DNA from: Patescibacteria group bacterium
GTDB lineage: Bacteria > Patescibacteriota > Minisyncoccia > Minisyncoccales > UBA10102
Assembly (NCBI GenBank): GCA_018816925.1
Contig: JAHIUP010000063.1
Span: 1 to 6,007, forward strand
Direction: 5' to 3'
DNA length: 6,007 nucleotides
This document shows positions 1-4,965 of the stretch, one piece after another. The notes beneath the pieces were generated by a model. It was given only the letters and a program-made list of their open reading frames with translations, was not told where the DNA came from and did no database searches. The position numbers were made by a program, and so were the translations under genes. The number at the start of each line of letters is the position of its first letter. Position 1 is the stretch's first letter.

Positions 1-50
1 ACCTTTTTCTCATAATCTTTGGCAAACTTATCCCACGTTTTATTTTTCAC
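1..50 (-). CDS. Possible 5' end of a gene running off the left edge, perhaps a SAM-dependent methyltransferase (partial)
   Basis: A minus-strand frame is open from a TAA near position 146 to the window edge. The most plausible start is GTG at 48-50, which gives about 16 codons reading MKNKTWDKFAKDYEKK. A short opening of the form W-D-x-F-A-x-x-Y is familiar from the start of many small class I methyltransferases, and that is the only basis for the suggested function; the SAM-binding glycine motif would lie outside the window. There is no Shine-Dalgarno sequence before the GTG, only an AT-rich leader containing a TATTAT that could serve as a -10 element. The frame could also be a chance opening. 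Both existence and function are tentative. Confidence 0.3.
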   Translation of the reverse strand, partial: MKNKTWDKFAKDYEKK

Positions 51-101
51 AAAAATAATAAAATTTTCTTTTACTAAAATGTGGTTCGAGCCGATATTTT
101 T

Positions 102-132
102 CCGGTTCTTTGGCAGTTTTTGAAGAACGCGG
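102..132 (-). other. Imperfect stem-loop between tRNA-Asn and the left-edge frame
   Basis: GTTCTT at 105-110 is complementary to AAGAAC at 123-128, and CCG at 102-104 pairs with CGG at 130-132 across a one-base bulge at 129. This gives a nine-pair stem around a 12-nt loop. It shares bases 129-132 with the GC-rich hairpin at 129-140, so only one of the two can form at a time. No T-tract follows on either strand, so it is not a standard terminator. It could be chance structure. Confidence 0.35.
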
Positions 133-140
133 CAAGCCGC
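129..140 (-). terminator. Weak terminator-like hairpin after tRNA-Asn
   Basis: The minus strand reads GCGGCTTGCCGC, a self-complementary GC-rich element that can form a four-pair stem closed by a CUUG tetraloop (or five pairs with a 2-nt loop). It lies 23 nt past the tRNA 3' end and is followed by GTTCTTC, only a poor uridine tail. It is the best terminator candidate for the tRNA-Asn transcript, but it is short and the tail is weak. Confidence 0.3.
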
Positions 141-163
141 AGATTACGGGGACTTTTCCTCAC

Positions 164-238
164 TGGCTCCCCGGGTAGGACTCGAACCTACAACATCTTC
201 GTTAACAGCGAAGCGCTCTACCATTGAGCTACCGGGGA
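164..238 (-). tRNA. tRNA-Asn (anticodon GTT)
   Basis: The minus strand folds into a standard 75-nt cloverleaf. The acceptor stem is TCCCCGG (238-232) with CCGGGGA (174-168), followed by discriminator G at 167 and a genome-encoded CCA at 166-164. The D-arm begins GCTC and closes GAGC. The anticodon stem CTTCG/CGAAG holds the loop CTGTTAA, with anticodon GTT at 206-204, which reads AAC and AAU. The T-loop TTCGAGT is normal. It lies behind rpoD in the same direction and probably has its own promoter at 291-319. Encoding CCA here contrasts with the tRNA-Ser gene in this window, which lacks it. Confidence 0.97.
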
Positions 239-241
239 ATG

Positions 242-257
242 GCCCCGTTACCGGGGC
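242..257 (-). other. Hairpin with GUAA tetraloop in the tRNA-Asn leader
   Basis: On the minus strand GCCCCG (257-252) pairs perfectly with CGGGGC (247-242) around GTAA, a GNRA-type tetraloop. The hairpin ends 3 nt before the mature 5' end of tRNA-Asn. Its first arm repeats the tRNA's own 5' acceptor sequence: CCCCGGTA occurs at 256-249 and again at 237-230. There is no T-tract, so termination is unlikely. A structure just ahead of the RNase P site is the more natural reading, possibly affecting processing or folding of the precursor. Confidence 0.5.
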
Positions 258-290
258 ATCTAGCTAGATTTAAGAATGTACTAGTATTCT

Positions 291-319
291 ATGATACCCA
301 ACCGAGACGAATTTTTCAA
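291..319 (-). promoter_or_regulatory. Candidate sigma-70-type promoter for tRNA-Asn
   Basis: On the minus strand TTGAAA (319-314) and TATCAT (296-291) are each one base from consensus and are separated by exactly 17 nt. The predicted transcription start near 284 would give a leader of about 46 nt before tRNA-Asn, containing the GUAA hairpin. The promoter lies 65 nt beyond the rpoD stop codon, so the tRNA need not depend on read-through from rpoD. Confidence 0.55.
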
Positions 320-380
320 CTCTTCCTGCCGGCGGGCAAGCTCTGCCTTAGAGCTCTGCCTTAGCCAGGGCAAGGAAAAA
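320..380 (-). other. Imperfect stem-loop behind rpoD enclosing the tandem repeat
   Basis: On the minus strand TTTTTCCTTGCC (380-369) can pair with GGCAGGAAGAG (330-320), making 11 pairs including two G-U, with one bulged base at 373. It encloses a loop of about 38 nt that carries two copies of a 13-bp repeat. It begins 4 nt past the rpoD stop codon. The sequence after the stem is TTGAAAAATT, not a T-tract, so it is not a canonical intrinsic terminator. It could still mark or protect the rpoD mRNA 3' end. Confidence 0.4.
339..364. repeat. Perfect 13-bp tandem repeat, two copies
   Basis: AGCTCTGCCTTAG is present at 339-351 and again, without change, at 352-364. The junction creates the palindrome AGAGCTCT. 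The repeat lies in the non-coding stretch behind rpoD, inside the loop of a possible larger stem. Two perfect adjacent copies suggest a recent slippage duplication. Confidence 0.9.
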
Positions 381-384
381 GAGA

Positions 385-1623
385 TTAATAGCCGCGGAGC
401 TTTCCCACGCTCCGGTGCTGGCGAATCTTCTCCAAGGCCTTGGCCTCAATCTGCCGGATGCGCTCTCTCGTGACGCCAAACTCCTTCCCCACCTCTTCTA
501 GGGTGTGCATAACCCCATCCTCCAAGCCAAAACGCAAGGCAAGGATCTTCTGCTCCCGGGGGGTGAGGTCCACCAGAATTTCCTGTATTCTCTCGCGGAG
601 CAGGTTGCGGGCCGCCTCCACAGAGGGGGGGGCTACTTTCTCATCCTCCACGAACTCCGCGAGCACGCTGTCCTCATCGTCCTCGCCTACCGGGGTCTCC
701 AAGGAAACGGTCTCCTGGGAGATACGTTGGAGCTGGCGAATCTTCTCTATCTCAAAACCCATTTCGGCGGCAATCTCTTCTGCAAGGGGCTCTCTCCCCA
801 AATCCTGAAGAAGGCGTCTCCTTGCCTGGGTATACTTCGTTATGGTTTCTATCATGTGAACGGGAATGCGAATAGTTCTTGCCTGGTCCGCCAATGCCCG
901 CGTAATGGCCTGGCGAATCCACCAGGTGGCATACGTGGAAAACTTATAACCCTTTCTCCAATCAAACTTCACTACGGCGCGGAACAGGCCCAGGTTTCCT
1001 TCTTGAATAAGGTCGAGGAGCGTGAGATGAGAAGACCTCCCCACATACTTCTTGGCTATGGATACCACGAGCCGGAGGTTTGCCCTTGCAAGATGTTTCT
1101 TCGCTTCCTCTTCCCCCTGCTCAATGCGCTTAGACAGCTCGCGCTCCTGCTCACCCGTCAGGAAGGCCACTTTCCCTATCTCCTTGAGATACATCTGCAC
1201 GGAGTCAAGGGGAGCTTCTAGAGAAGAGACCTTTTTCTCTTCCTTCTGCCCCTCTTGAAGGTACTCTCGTACCTCTTCTACTACGATGCCCTCGCGCTCC
1301 AAAAGGGAGAAAAGTTCCTCGAGTCCCTCAATGTCCTTCTCAAAGTTCGGGAACTGGTAGAGAATTTCCGAATGTGTGATGAAGCCGCGAGGCCTCCCGC
1401 GCTCCAAAAGCTCCTGCACCCTCTCTTCCTTGAACACGCCCTTGCTCCTCTTCTGGGGAAACGTCTTCTTCTTGGCTTTAACCTGCGCCTTCCTGGGTGA
1501 GGCCTTAGGAGGAACCTTGCCTTTGGGAACCTTCTTCTTGCGGGAAACGTTTAGGATACGCTTGCCTGTCTTCTGCGGCCTCTGGGAACTCTGCTTTTTC
1601 CTTGATGTTATCTTCTTTGGCAT
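385..1623 (-). CDS. rpoD: RNA polymerase primary sigma factor RpoD (sigma-70/SigA)
   Basis: This 412-residue protein is the housekeeping sigma factor, which directs RNA polymerase to -10/-35 promoters. Residues 1-62 are a tail with 25 Lys/Arg and no Asp/Glu. A region 1.1-like helical domain follows (about 63-117), then region 1.2 (about 138-170) without the long non-conserved insert of proteobacteria. Region 2 (about 175-246) carries DLIQEGNLGL and the promoter-melting stretch YKFSTYATWWIRQAITR. Region 3 starts at RTIRIPVHMIETI (about 249-261). Region 4 ends with the -35-reading helix VTRERIRQIEAKALEKIR (about 384-401) and a C-terminal KLRGY. Region 2.1 has two more residues (GRSSHLTLLDL) than the E. 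coli form, a CPR-like trait. The ATG lies 5 nt after the dnaG stop, with no Shine-Dalgarno sequence and no alternative Met before residue 143, so translational coupling to dnaG is likely. A run of eight C (625-632) lies in frame. Confidence 0.98.
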   Translation of the reverse strand: MPKKITSRKKQSSQRPQKTGKRILNVSRKKKVPKGKVPPKASPRKAQVKAKKKTFPQKRSKGVFKEERVQELLERGRPRGFITHSEILYQFPNFEKDIEGLEELFSLLEREGIVVEEVREYLQEGQKEEKKVSSLEAPLDSVQMYLKEIGKVAFLTGEQERELSKRIEQGEEEAKKHLARANLRLVVSIAKKYVGRSSHLTLLDLIQEGNLGLFRAVVKFDWRKGYKFSTYATWWIRQAITRALADQARTIRIPVHMIETITKYTQARRRLLQDLGREPLAEEIAAEMGFEIEKIRQLQRISQETVSLETPVGEDDEDSVLAEFVEDEKVAPPSVEAARNLLRERIQEILVDLTPREQKILALRFGLEDGVMHTLEEVGKEFGVTRERIRQIEAKALEKIRQHRSVGKLRGY

Positions 1624-1628
1624 ATGCG

Positions 1629-3383
1629 TTAGCTTAATTGCAGCTGTCGGGAGAGTTCAGAGAAAAGTTCAGCTAACTCTCTCACACGCTCTCCATTCCT
1701 TGCTTCTTCTGCTTTCTGAATCTCTTTTGCAATTTCGTCAAGTCGGAAACGCACCGCAATCTCCTTGAGCTCTGCCACACACATCAGAAATTCCTCCCGG
1801 GCATCCCCCGCCTCCTCCTCCATTTCTCCAGTCATGGCAAGACATCTAAGAAACTCCACGGTGTCTGCGGGAAACGACTGTTCAAGCAGGGAGAATTCTA
1901 AGGAAGGGTTCTTCGCCATGCCGGCGAGTATCTCTCGGGAACGGATAGAGAACCACTGAAGGTGGGGCTCTTGAAGCTCTCCTAAAACCTCGGGCACCCG
2001 AAAAAGCAAAGAAAGGGCACGCTCCTCTAAGAGTTCATTCCTCGTTTTGGGGAGAACGGCCTTCCTTTGCGCAATCGCAATTGCCGAAGGCCCTGCCTTA
2101 ATCTTCAGAAGCTCTTCCTGCACGTCTTCCTCTTTGACGTCGAGCTCCCGAGCAAGACGCTGAATCCAATGGGCACGCTCAATGGAATTGGGAATCTTCC
2201 GGATAACAGGAAGGAGCGCCTCTCCAATCGCCCTCTTGCCCTCGGGAGTTGTCTTGTGATGCCGAGAGAGGGCCTGCTCAAAGAAGAAATCAAACACGGA
2301 CTGTGACTGCTCAACAAGTTTCCCTACCATCTCCGGATTCTCCAGCACCGTGTCTGCGGGGTCCTTGCCTGCGGGCATAGCGACCACACGCACCTGGAAT
2401 CCCTGCTGAAGGGCAAGCTCTATGCCGCGCTTTGTAGCTTCCTCACCCGCCTCGTCCCTATCAAAAGCCGCATACAAGTTAGACGCATACCGCTTAAGCA
2501 CAAGAAGATGGTTCTCCGTGAGCGCGGTACCAGAAGTGGCAACCACATTCTCCCAGCCCGCCTGCGCCATAAGGATGGCATCCATATACCCTTCCACAAG
2601 AATGACAAAGTCCTGTCGGCGTATCGCAAGCTTTGCTTTGTCGAGACCGTAGAGAATCCTCCCTTTATCATACACGGGTGTACTCGAAGTATTCACATAC
2701 TTTGCGAGGTCCTCTCCTTCCTTTCTGCCAAACACCCTGCCCCCGAATCCCGCCACCTGGGAGTTCAAGTCAAACACGGGAAATATAATCCTTCCACGAA
2801 AGCGGTCAAAGGTATCCTGTCCTGAACGCGTAAGCAGGCCCGCCCTCCCAATCTCGGAACTCCGGTACCCGCTCTGCACAAGGAAGTCGTGAAGGCCAAG
2901 CTGACTGTCGGGCGCGTAGCCAAGCCGCCACTTCGCAGTACTCTCTTCCTGCACACCCCTTTCCTTGAGATACTTCTGCACTTCCTGGCCAGCCAAGGAA
3001 GCGGCAAGCTGTTTCTCGAAGAACAAACAGGCACGCTCCAAAATCTCCAGGAGGCGCTTACGCTCCGTCTCCCATTGGGCGGACCTCGGATCTCTCTGGG
3101 GAAGCTCCACCCCCGCCTTCTTGGCAAGAAGACGAAGGGCATCTCCAAACTCCACCCCCTCCACCTTCATAATAAACTTAAAAATGTCTCCCCCCTCTCC
3201 GCATCCCCCAAAGCAGTGCCAGCTCTGGCGCACCGGAGAAACGAAAAAAGATGGACTCTTCTCCGCGTGAAAAGGACAGAGCGCGCGGAAGTTCGCTCCC
3301 GCCTTTTGGAGCTGTACGTACTCTCCGACCACCTCCGCGATATCCAGTCGATTCTTTATTTCTTCTATGGGAGAGGAAGCCAT
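1629..3383 (-). CDS. dnaG: DNA primase DnaG
   Basis: This 584-residue primase makes the RNA primers for chromosome replication at the fork, working with the DnaB helicase. The N-terminal CHC2-type zinc-binding domain uses C36, H39, C57 and C61; the last pair is C-F-G-G-C, a C-x3-C spacing where E. coli has C-x2-C. The catalytic core has RFRGRIIFPVFD (about 194-205) and AGFGGRV (211-217). The TOPRIM fold carries the acidic metal-binding set: E264 in EGYMD, and D308 and D310 in FDRDEAG, with KDPADTV at 340-346. Residues from about 380 on form the helical C-terminal, helicase-interaction part. Length is normal for the family. The start follows the brnA-type antitoxin stop by 9 nt and has no Shine-Dalgarno sequence; the MASSPIEEIKNRLDI opening matches the usual primase N-terminus. 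The gene is followed closely by rpoD, the conserved dnaG-rpoD order. Confidence 0.98.
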   Translation of the reverse strand: MASSPIEEIKNRLDIAEVVGEYVQLQKAGANFRALCPFHAEKSPSFFVSPVRQSWHCFGGCGEGGDIFKFIMKVEGVEFGDALRLLAKKAGVELPQRDPRSAQWETERKRLLEILERACLFFEKQLAASLAGQEVQKYLKERGVQEESTAKWRLGYAPDSQLGLHDFLVQSGYRSSEIGRAGLLTRSGQDTFDRFRGRIIFPVFDLNSQVAGFGGRVFGRKEGEDLAKYVNTSSTPVYDKGRILYGLDKAKLAIRRQDFVILVEGYMDAILMAQAGWENVVATSGTALTENHLLVLKRYASNLYAAFDRDEAGEEATKRGIELALQQGFQVRVVAMPAGKDPADTVLENPEMVGKLVEQSQSVFDFFFEQALSRHHKTTPEGKRAIGEALLPVIRKIPNSIERAHWIQRLARELDVKEEDVQEELLKIKAGPSAIAIAQRKAVLPKTRNELLEERALSLLFRVPEVLGELQEPHLQWFSIRSREILAGMAKNPSLEFSLLEQSFPADTVEFLRCLAMTGEMEEEAGDAREEFLMCVAELKEIAVRFRLDEIAKEIQKAEEARNGERVRELAELFSELSRQLQLS

Positions 3384-3392
3384 AGAACGGTT

Positions 3393-3659
3393 CTACGAAT
3401 TCTTTAATGCCCCTTGCGCAATATATCGCTTCATAAGCGACTGATACGGCACGTTCAACTCATTGGCCCGTTCTTTAATCCTCAACAGCAGATAATCTGG
3501 GATGCGTAGGGAAACTGGCCGCGAAGAGGGCTTGAGATTGGGAAAGGACGCTGTATCAAAATCTTCCGCCTCAAAATAGTCGGCGAGGTTGATTTTCGCC
3601 CAAAAGGCCCGCTCCTGGGCTTCGCTCTTAAATTTTGGAACCTTGAGATTCTTTTTCAT
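3393..3659 (-). CDS. brnA: CopG-type / BrnA-like antitoxin
   Basis: This 88-residue protein is the likely antitoxin partner of the BrnT toxin encoded just upstream. Residues 7-20 (VPKFKSEAQERAFW) match the opening typical of the CopG-antitoxin family found beside BrnT toxins, followed by an acidic, aromatic DYFEAEDF stretch. Residues about 47-83 fit a ribbon-helix-helix DNA-binding domain: a short strand PVSLRIP, then helices LLLRIKERANEL and PYQSLMKRYIAQG. Family knowledge says such proteins bind the toxin and repress their own promoter. The ATG overlaps the toxin's TGA (ATGA), and the nearest GGAG is about 14 nt away, so translation is probably coupled to brnT. dnaG starts 9 nt after its TAG. 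The brnA symbol follows its position and family type; it may be a BrnA analogue rather than a close orthologue. Confidence 0.88.
   Translation of the reverse strand: MKKNLKVPKFKSEAQERAFWAKINLADYFEAEDFDTASFPNLKPSSRPVSLRIPDYLLLRIKERANELNVPYQSLMKRYIAQGALKNS
3430..3458 (-). promoter_or_regulatory. Weak candidate promoter for dnaG inside the antitoxin gene
   Basis: On the minus strand TTGAAC (3458-3453) and TATGAA (3435-3430) are spaced by 17 nt, each matching four of six consensus bases. The start would fall near 3423, about 40 nt before the dnaG ATG. A perfect palindrome, TCGCTT-ATG-AAGCGA (3440-3426), overlaps the -10 element. Both sit inside antitoxin codons, so chance is a real possibility. 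Confidence 0.28.
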
Positions 3660-3943
3660 AGATAGAGTTTTTTCTCCTTCTTATTCAGATCACGAGCAGA
3701 GATAACACGCACCAGCTTTTTTCTTACCGTAAACACTACAAATAACAAACGACTCTTCTTTGTCTGCCCAAGAAGGATATCTCTGGATTCTCCTTTGGAA
3801 TGGGGGGCATCTCTGGCGACCTTCTTGTTGGGGTCAAAAAACACCTCCTCATACTCTCCATCTGTTACGTTATGCGTTTGGAAATTCTTTCCGCTGTTTC
3901 CTTTATCCCACTCAAATTCCAAGGGGCTCCGCAAAACCTTCAT
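3656..3943 (-). CDS. brnT: BrnT-family type II toxin (ribonuclease)
   Basis: This 95-residue protein belongs to the BrnT (DUF497) family, toxins with a RelE-like fold that cleave RNA and arrest growth until neutralised by the antitoxin. Visible family signatures are FEWD at 10-13, an H-x-V stretch at 24-26 (KHGV in many members), EEVFFDP at 32-38, HSKGESR at 48-54 with ILLGQT following, RLLFVVFT at 65-72 and VRVISARD at 78-85 before a KKEKKLY tail. Length is normal and nothing suggests inactivation. The toxin precedes its antitoxin, the usual brnTA order, with a 4-nt overlap. The ATG lies just 6 nt past a strong -10 element, so the message is predicted to be leaderless. Confidence 0.93.
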   Translation of the reverse strand: MKVLRSPLEFEWDKGNSGKNFQTHNVTDGEYEEVFFDPNKKVARDAPHSKGESRDILLGQTKKSRLLFVVFTVRKKLVRVISARDLNKKEKKLYL

Positions 3944-3949
3944 GTTTCA

Positions 3950-3978
3950 ATTGTATATACTGGTTTATACATTGTCAA
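3950..3978 (-). promoter_or_regulatory. Strong promoter of brnT-brnA
   Basis: On the minus strand a perfect TTGACA (3978-3973) and TACAAT (3955-3950, one mismatch to TATAAT) are separated by exactly 17 nt. Six bases then lead to the brnT ATG, so the standard +1 position is the A of the start codon at 3943. The promoter fills nearly all of the 50-nt gap between the transporter stop codon and brnT. A short hairpin-like repeat TTGTC/GACAA (3985-3972) overlaps the -35 box. Confidence 0.8.
3952..3971. promoter_or_regulatory. Inverted repeat in the brnTA promoter, candidate antitoxin operator
   Basis: TGTATA at 3952-3957 and TATACA at 3966-3971 form perfect six-base arms separated by 8 bp, so the arms lie about 14 bp apart centre to centre. 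The left arm lies across the -10 box and the whole element covers most of the promoter spacer. An overlapping eight-base palindrome GTATATAC occupies 3953-3960. Related brnTA systems are autoregulated by antitoxin binding at the promoter, and this position fits that role. Binding is inferred. Confidence 0.5.
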
Positions 3979-3993
3979 GAGACAAGACCGCGA

Positions 3994-4866
3994 CTATGAA
4001 CTAAAATTAACTGCAATAATTCCGAGCACAATGATAACCGCTCCCAGCCAGATTTTCTTGGTAATGCCCTCCTGCAAAAAGAAATGGCTCAAAAACACGC
4101 CAAACAAAGGAAAGGTGGCGAGCATGGGAGCCACAAGGGAAACATTTCCTTTGGAAAGAGCGGTAAAGTTAGACAAAAAGGCGATTGAAGTTGCGATTCC
4201 CGCAAACGTATAAAACAGAAAGGCCGGTTTGACCGGCTTGAGCTCTTTGAGCTTGCCGGAAAAAACCGTGTACAGCAACACAGCCGCGAGAGCGCTTGTT
4301 ACGGTGAACGTCACCGCAATGAGAGGATTCTCAAGGATAAGAAGTCCTTTTTTGCTAAGGGCAATTGTAAGACCGAACACGCAGGCGGTTAGCAAAGGCA
4401 GGAGCAAGTCCTTTTTTCCCGCTCTATCCCCTTTTTGATTCTTTTCCCTGCTCAAGAGCGCAATACCGAGCATAATAAGAAAAATCCCAATGAGAATATA
4501 AAACGAAAAGCGTTCACCTAGAAAACCTATCGCAATGAAGGTGGCAAAAAGAGGAGCGGCGCCAACGATGGGCATGGTTCTGGCCACTCCGATTCTTTGG
4601 AAGGAACTGAAATTGAGCATTCTGCCCAGGCTTGGCCCGAGGAGTCCAAGAAACAGGAACCAAACGATAATAGATATGTTATACGCCTGTATTCCCGCCT
4701 GTATTCCCACGAAGAAAAAAAGCAGGGCCCAAAATACCAGGTTGTTCACCAAAAGGGTAATGAAAAGCGCCTGGAGCCGCGTGCCATGGTCCAGTCCTTT
4801 GCTGATGCAAATGCTGTTCACTCCAATGAAGAAAGCAGAAATGAGGGCGAGAATTGGAACTATCAT
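3994..4866 (-). CDS. EamA/DMT-superfamily membrane transporter
   Basis: This 290-residue integral membrane protein belongs to the drug/metabolite transporter superfamily with two EamA repeats; its substrate cannot be read from sequence. About ten hydrophobic helices are visible, near residues 2-20, 33-53, 65-80, 96-115, 121-139, 154-172, 181-201, 214-233, 243-262 and 272-288. A basic cytoplasmic link (140-152, REKNQKGDRAGKK) separates the halves. The first half ends in FLGERFS and a glycine-rich helix, and the second repeats this pattern with FLQEGITKKIWLGAVIIVLGI. GIQA occurs twice in tandem at 54-61 from a 12-bp duplication. The ATG at 4864-4866 was chosen because the protein opens straight into helix 1; the in-frame extension upstream to 4959 is only tRNA-Ser read as protein. 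There is no ribosome-binding site. Confidence 0.9.
   Translation of the reverse strand: MIVPILALISAFFIGVNSICISKGLDHGTRLQALFITLLVNNLVFWALLFFFVGIQAGIQAYNISIIVWFLFLGLLGPSLGRMLNFSSFQRIGVARTMPIVGAAPLFATFIAIGFLGERFSFYILIGIFLIMLGIALLSREKNQKGDRAGKKDLLLPLLTACVFGLTIALSKKGLLILENPLIAVTFTVTSALAAVLLYTVFSGKLKELKPVKPAFLFYTFAGIATSIAFLSNFTALSKGNVSLVAPMLATFPLFGVFLSHFFLQEGITKKIWLGAVIIVLGIIAVNFSS
4685..4708. repeat. 12-bp in-frame tandem duplication inside the transporter gene
   Basis: GCCTGTATTCCC occurs twice in perfect tandem (4685-4696 and 4697-4708). In the transporter it encodes GIQA-GIQA at the edge between helices 2 and 3. Because it is a multiple of three the frame is kept. Identity at synonymous positions points to a recent duplication. 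Confidence 0.9.
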
Positions 4867-4869
4867 AGG

Positions 4870-4953
4870 CGGTGAGGGTGGGATTCGAACCCACGAGGGA
4901 TTGCTCCCACACGCTTTCCAAGCGTGCGCCTTGAGCCGCTCGGCCACCTCACC
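4870..4953 (-). tRNA. tRNA-Ser (anticodon GGA)
   Basis: The minus strand forms an 84-nt class II tRNA. The acceptor stem is GGTGAGG (4953-4947) with CCTCACC (4877-4871), plus discriminator G at 4870. The anticodon stem CACGC/GCGTG holds the loop TTGGAAA, giving anticodon GGA at 4919-4917, which reads UCC and UCU. The long variable arm, with GGG/CCC pairing around AGCAAT, is typical of serine tRNAs. The T-arm GTGGG-TTCGAAT-CCCAC is normal. The next bases are CCT, so CCA is not encoded and must be added after 3' trimming. The start codon of the transporter gene follows 3 nt after the discriminator. Confidence 0.96.
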
Positions 4954-4965
4954 TCGCACCCATTC

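Noticed and set aside
242..257. The GC-rich hairpin as a terminator for rpoD
   Set aside because: No T-tract follows on either strand, and the minus-strand sequence runs straight into tRNA-Asn.
505..1221. A 238-codon open frame on the plus strand
   Set aside because: It lies wholly antisense to rpoD, shows no recognisable domain and reads as a shadow of the conserved sigma-factor codons.
2889..3407. A 172-codon plus-strand open frame across the start of dnaG
   Set aside because: It is antisense to the conserved zinc-finger and core codons of dnaG, and the product has no family features.
3972..3985. TTGTC/GACAA hairpin as a terminator of the transporter gene
   Set aside because: The stem is only five pairs, AT-rich, without a T-tract, and it overlaps the -35 box of brnT.
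4867..4959. In-frame N-terminal extension of the transporter beginning MRGEVAERLKAHAWKACG
   Set aside because: These codons are the tRNA-Ser gene and its leader read as protein, a common annotation artefact. The real protein begins at the ATG at 4864-4866, straight into helix 1.
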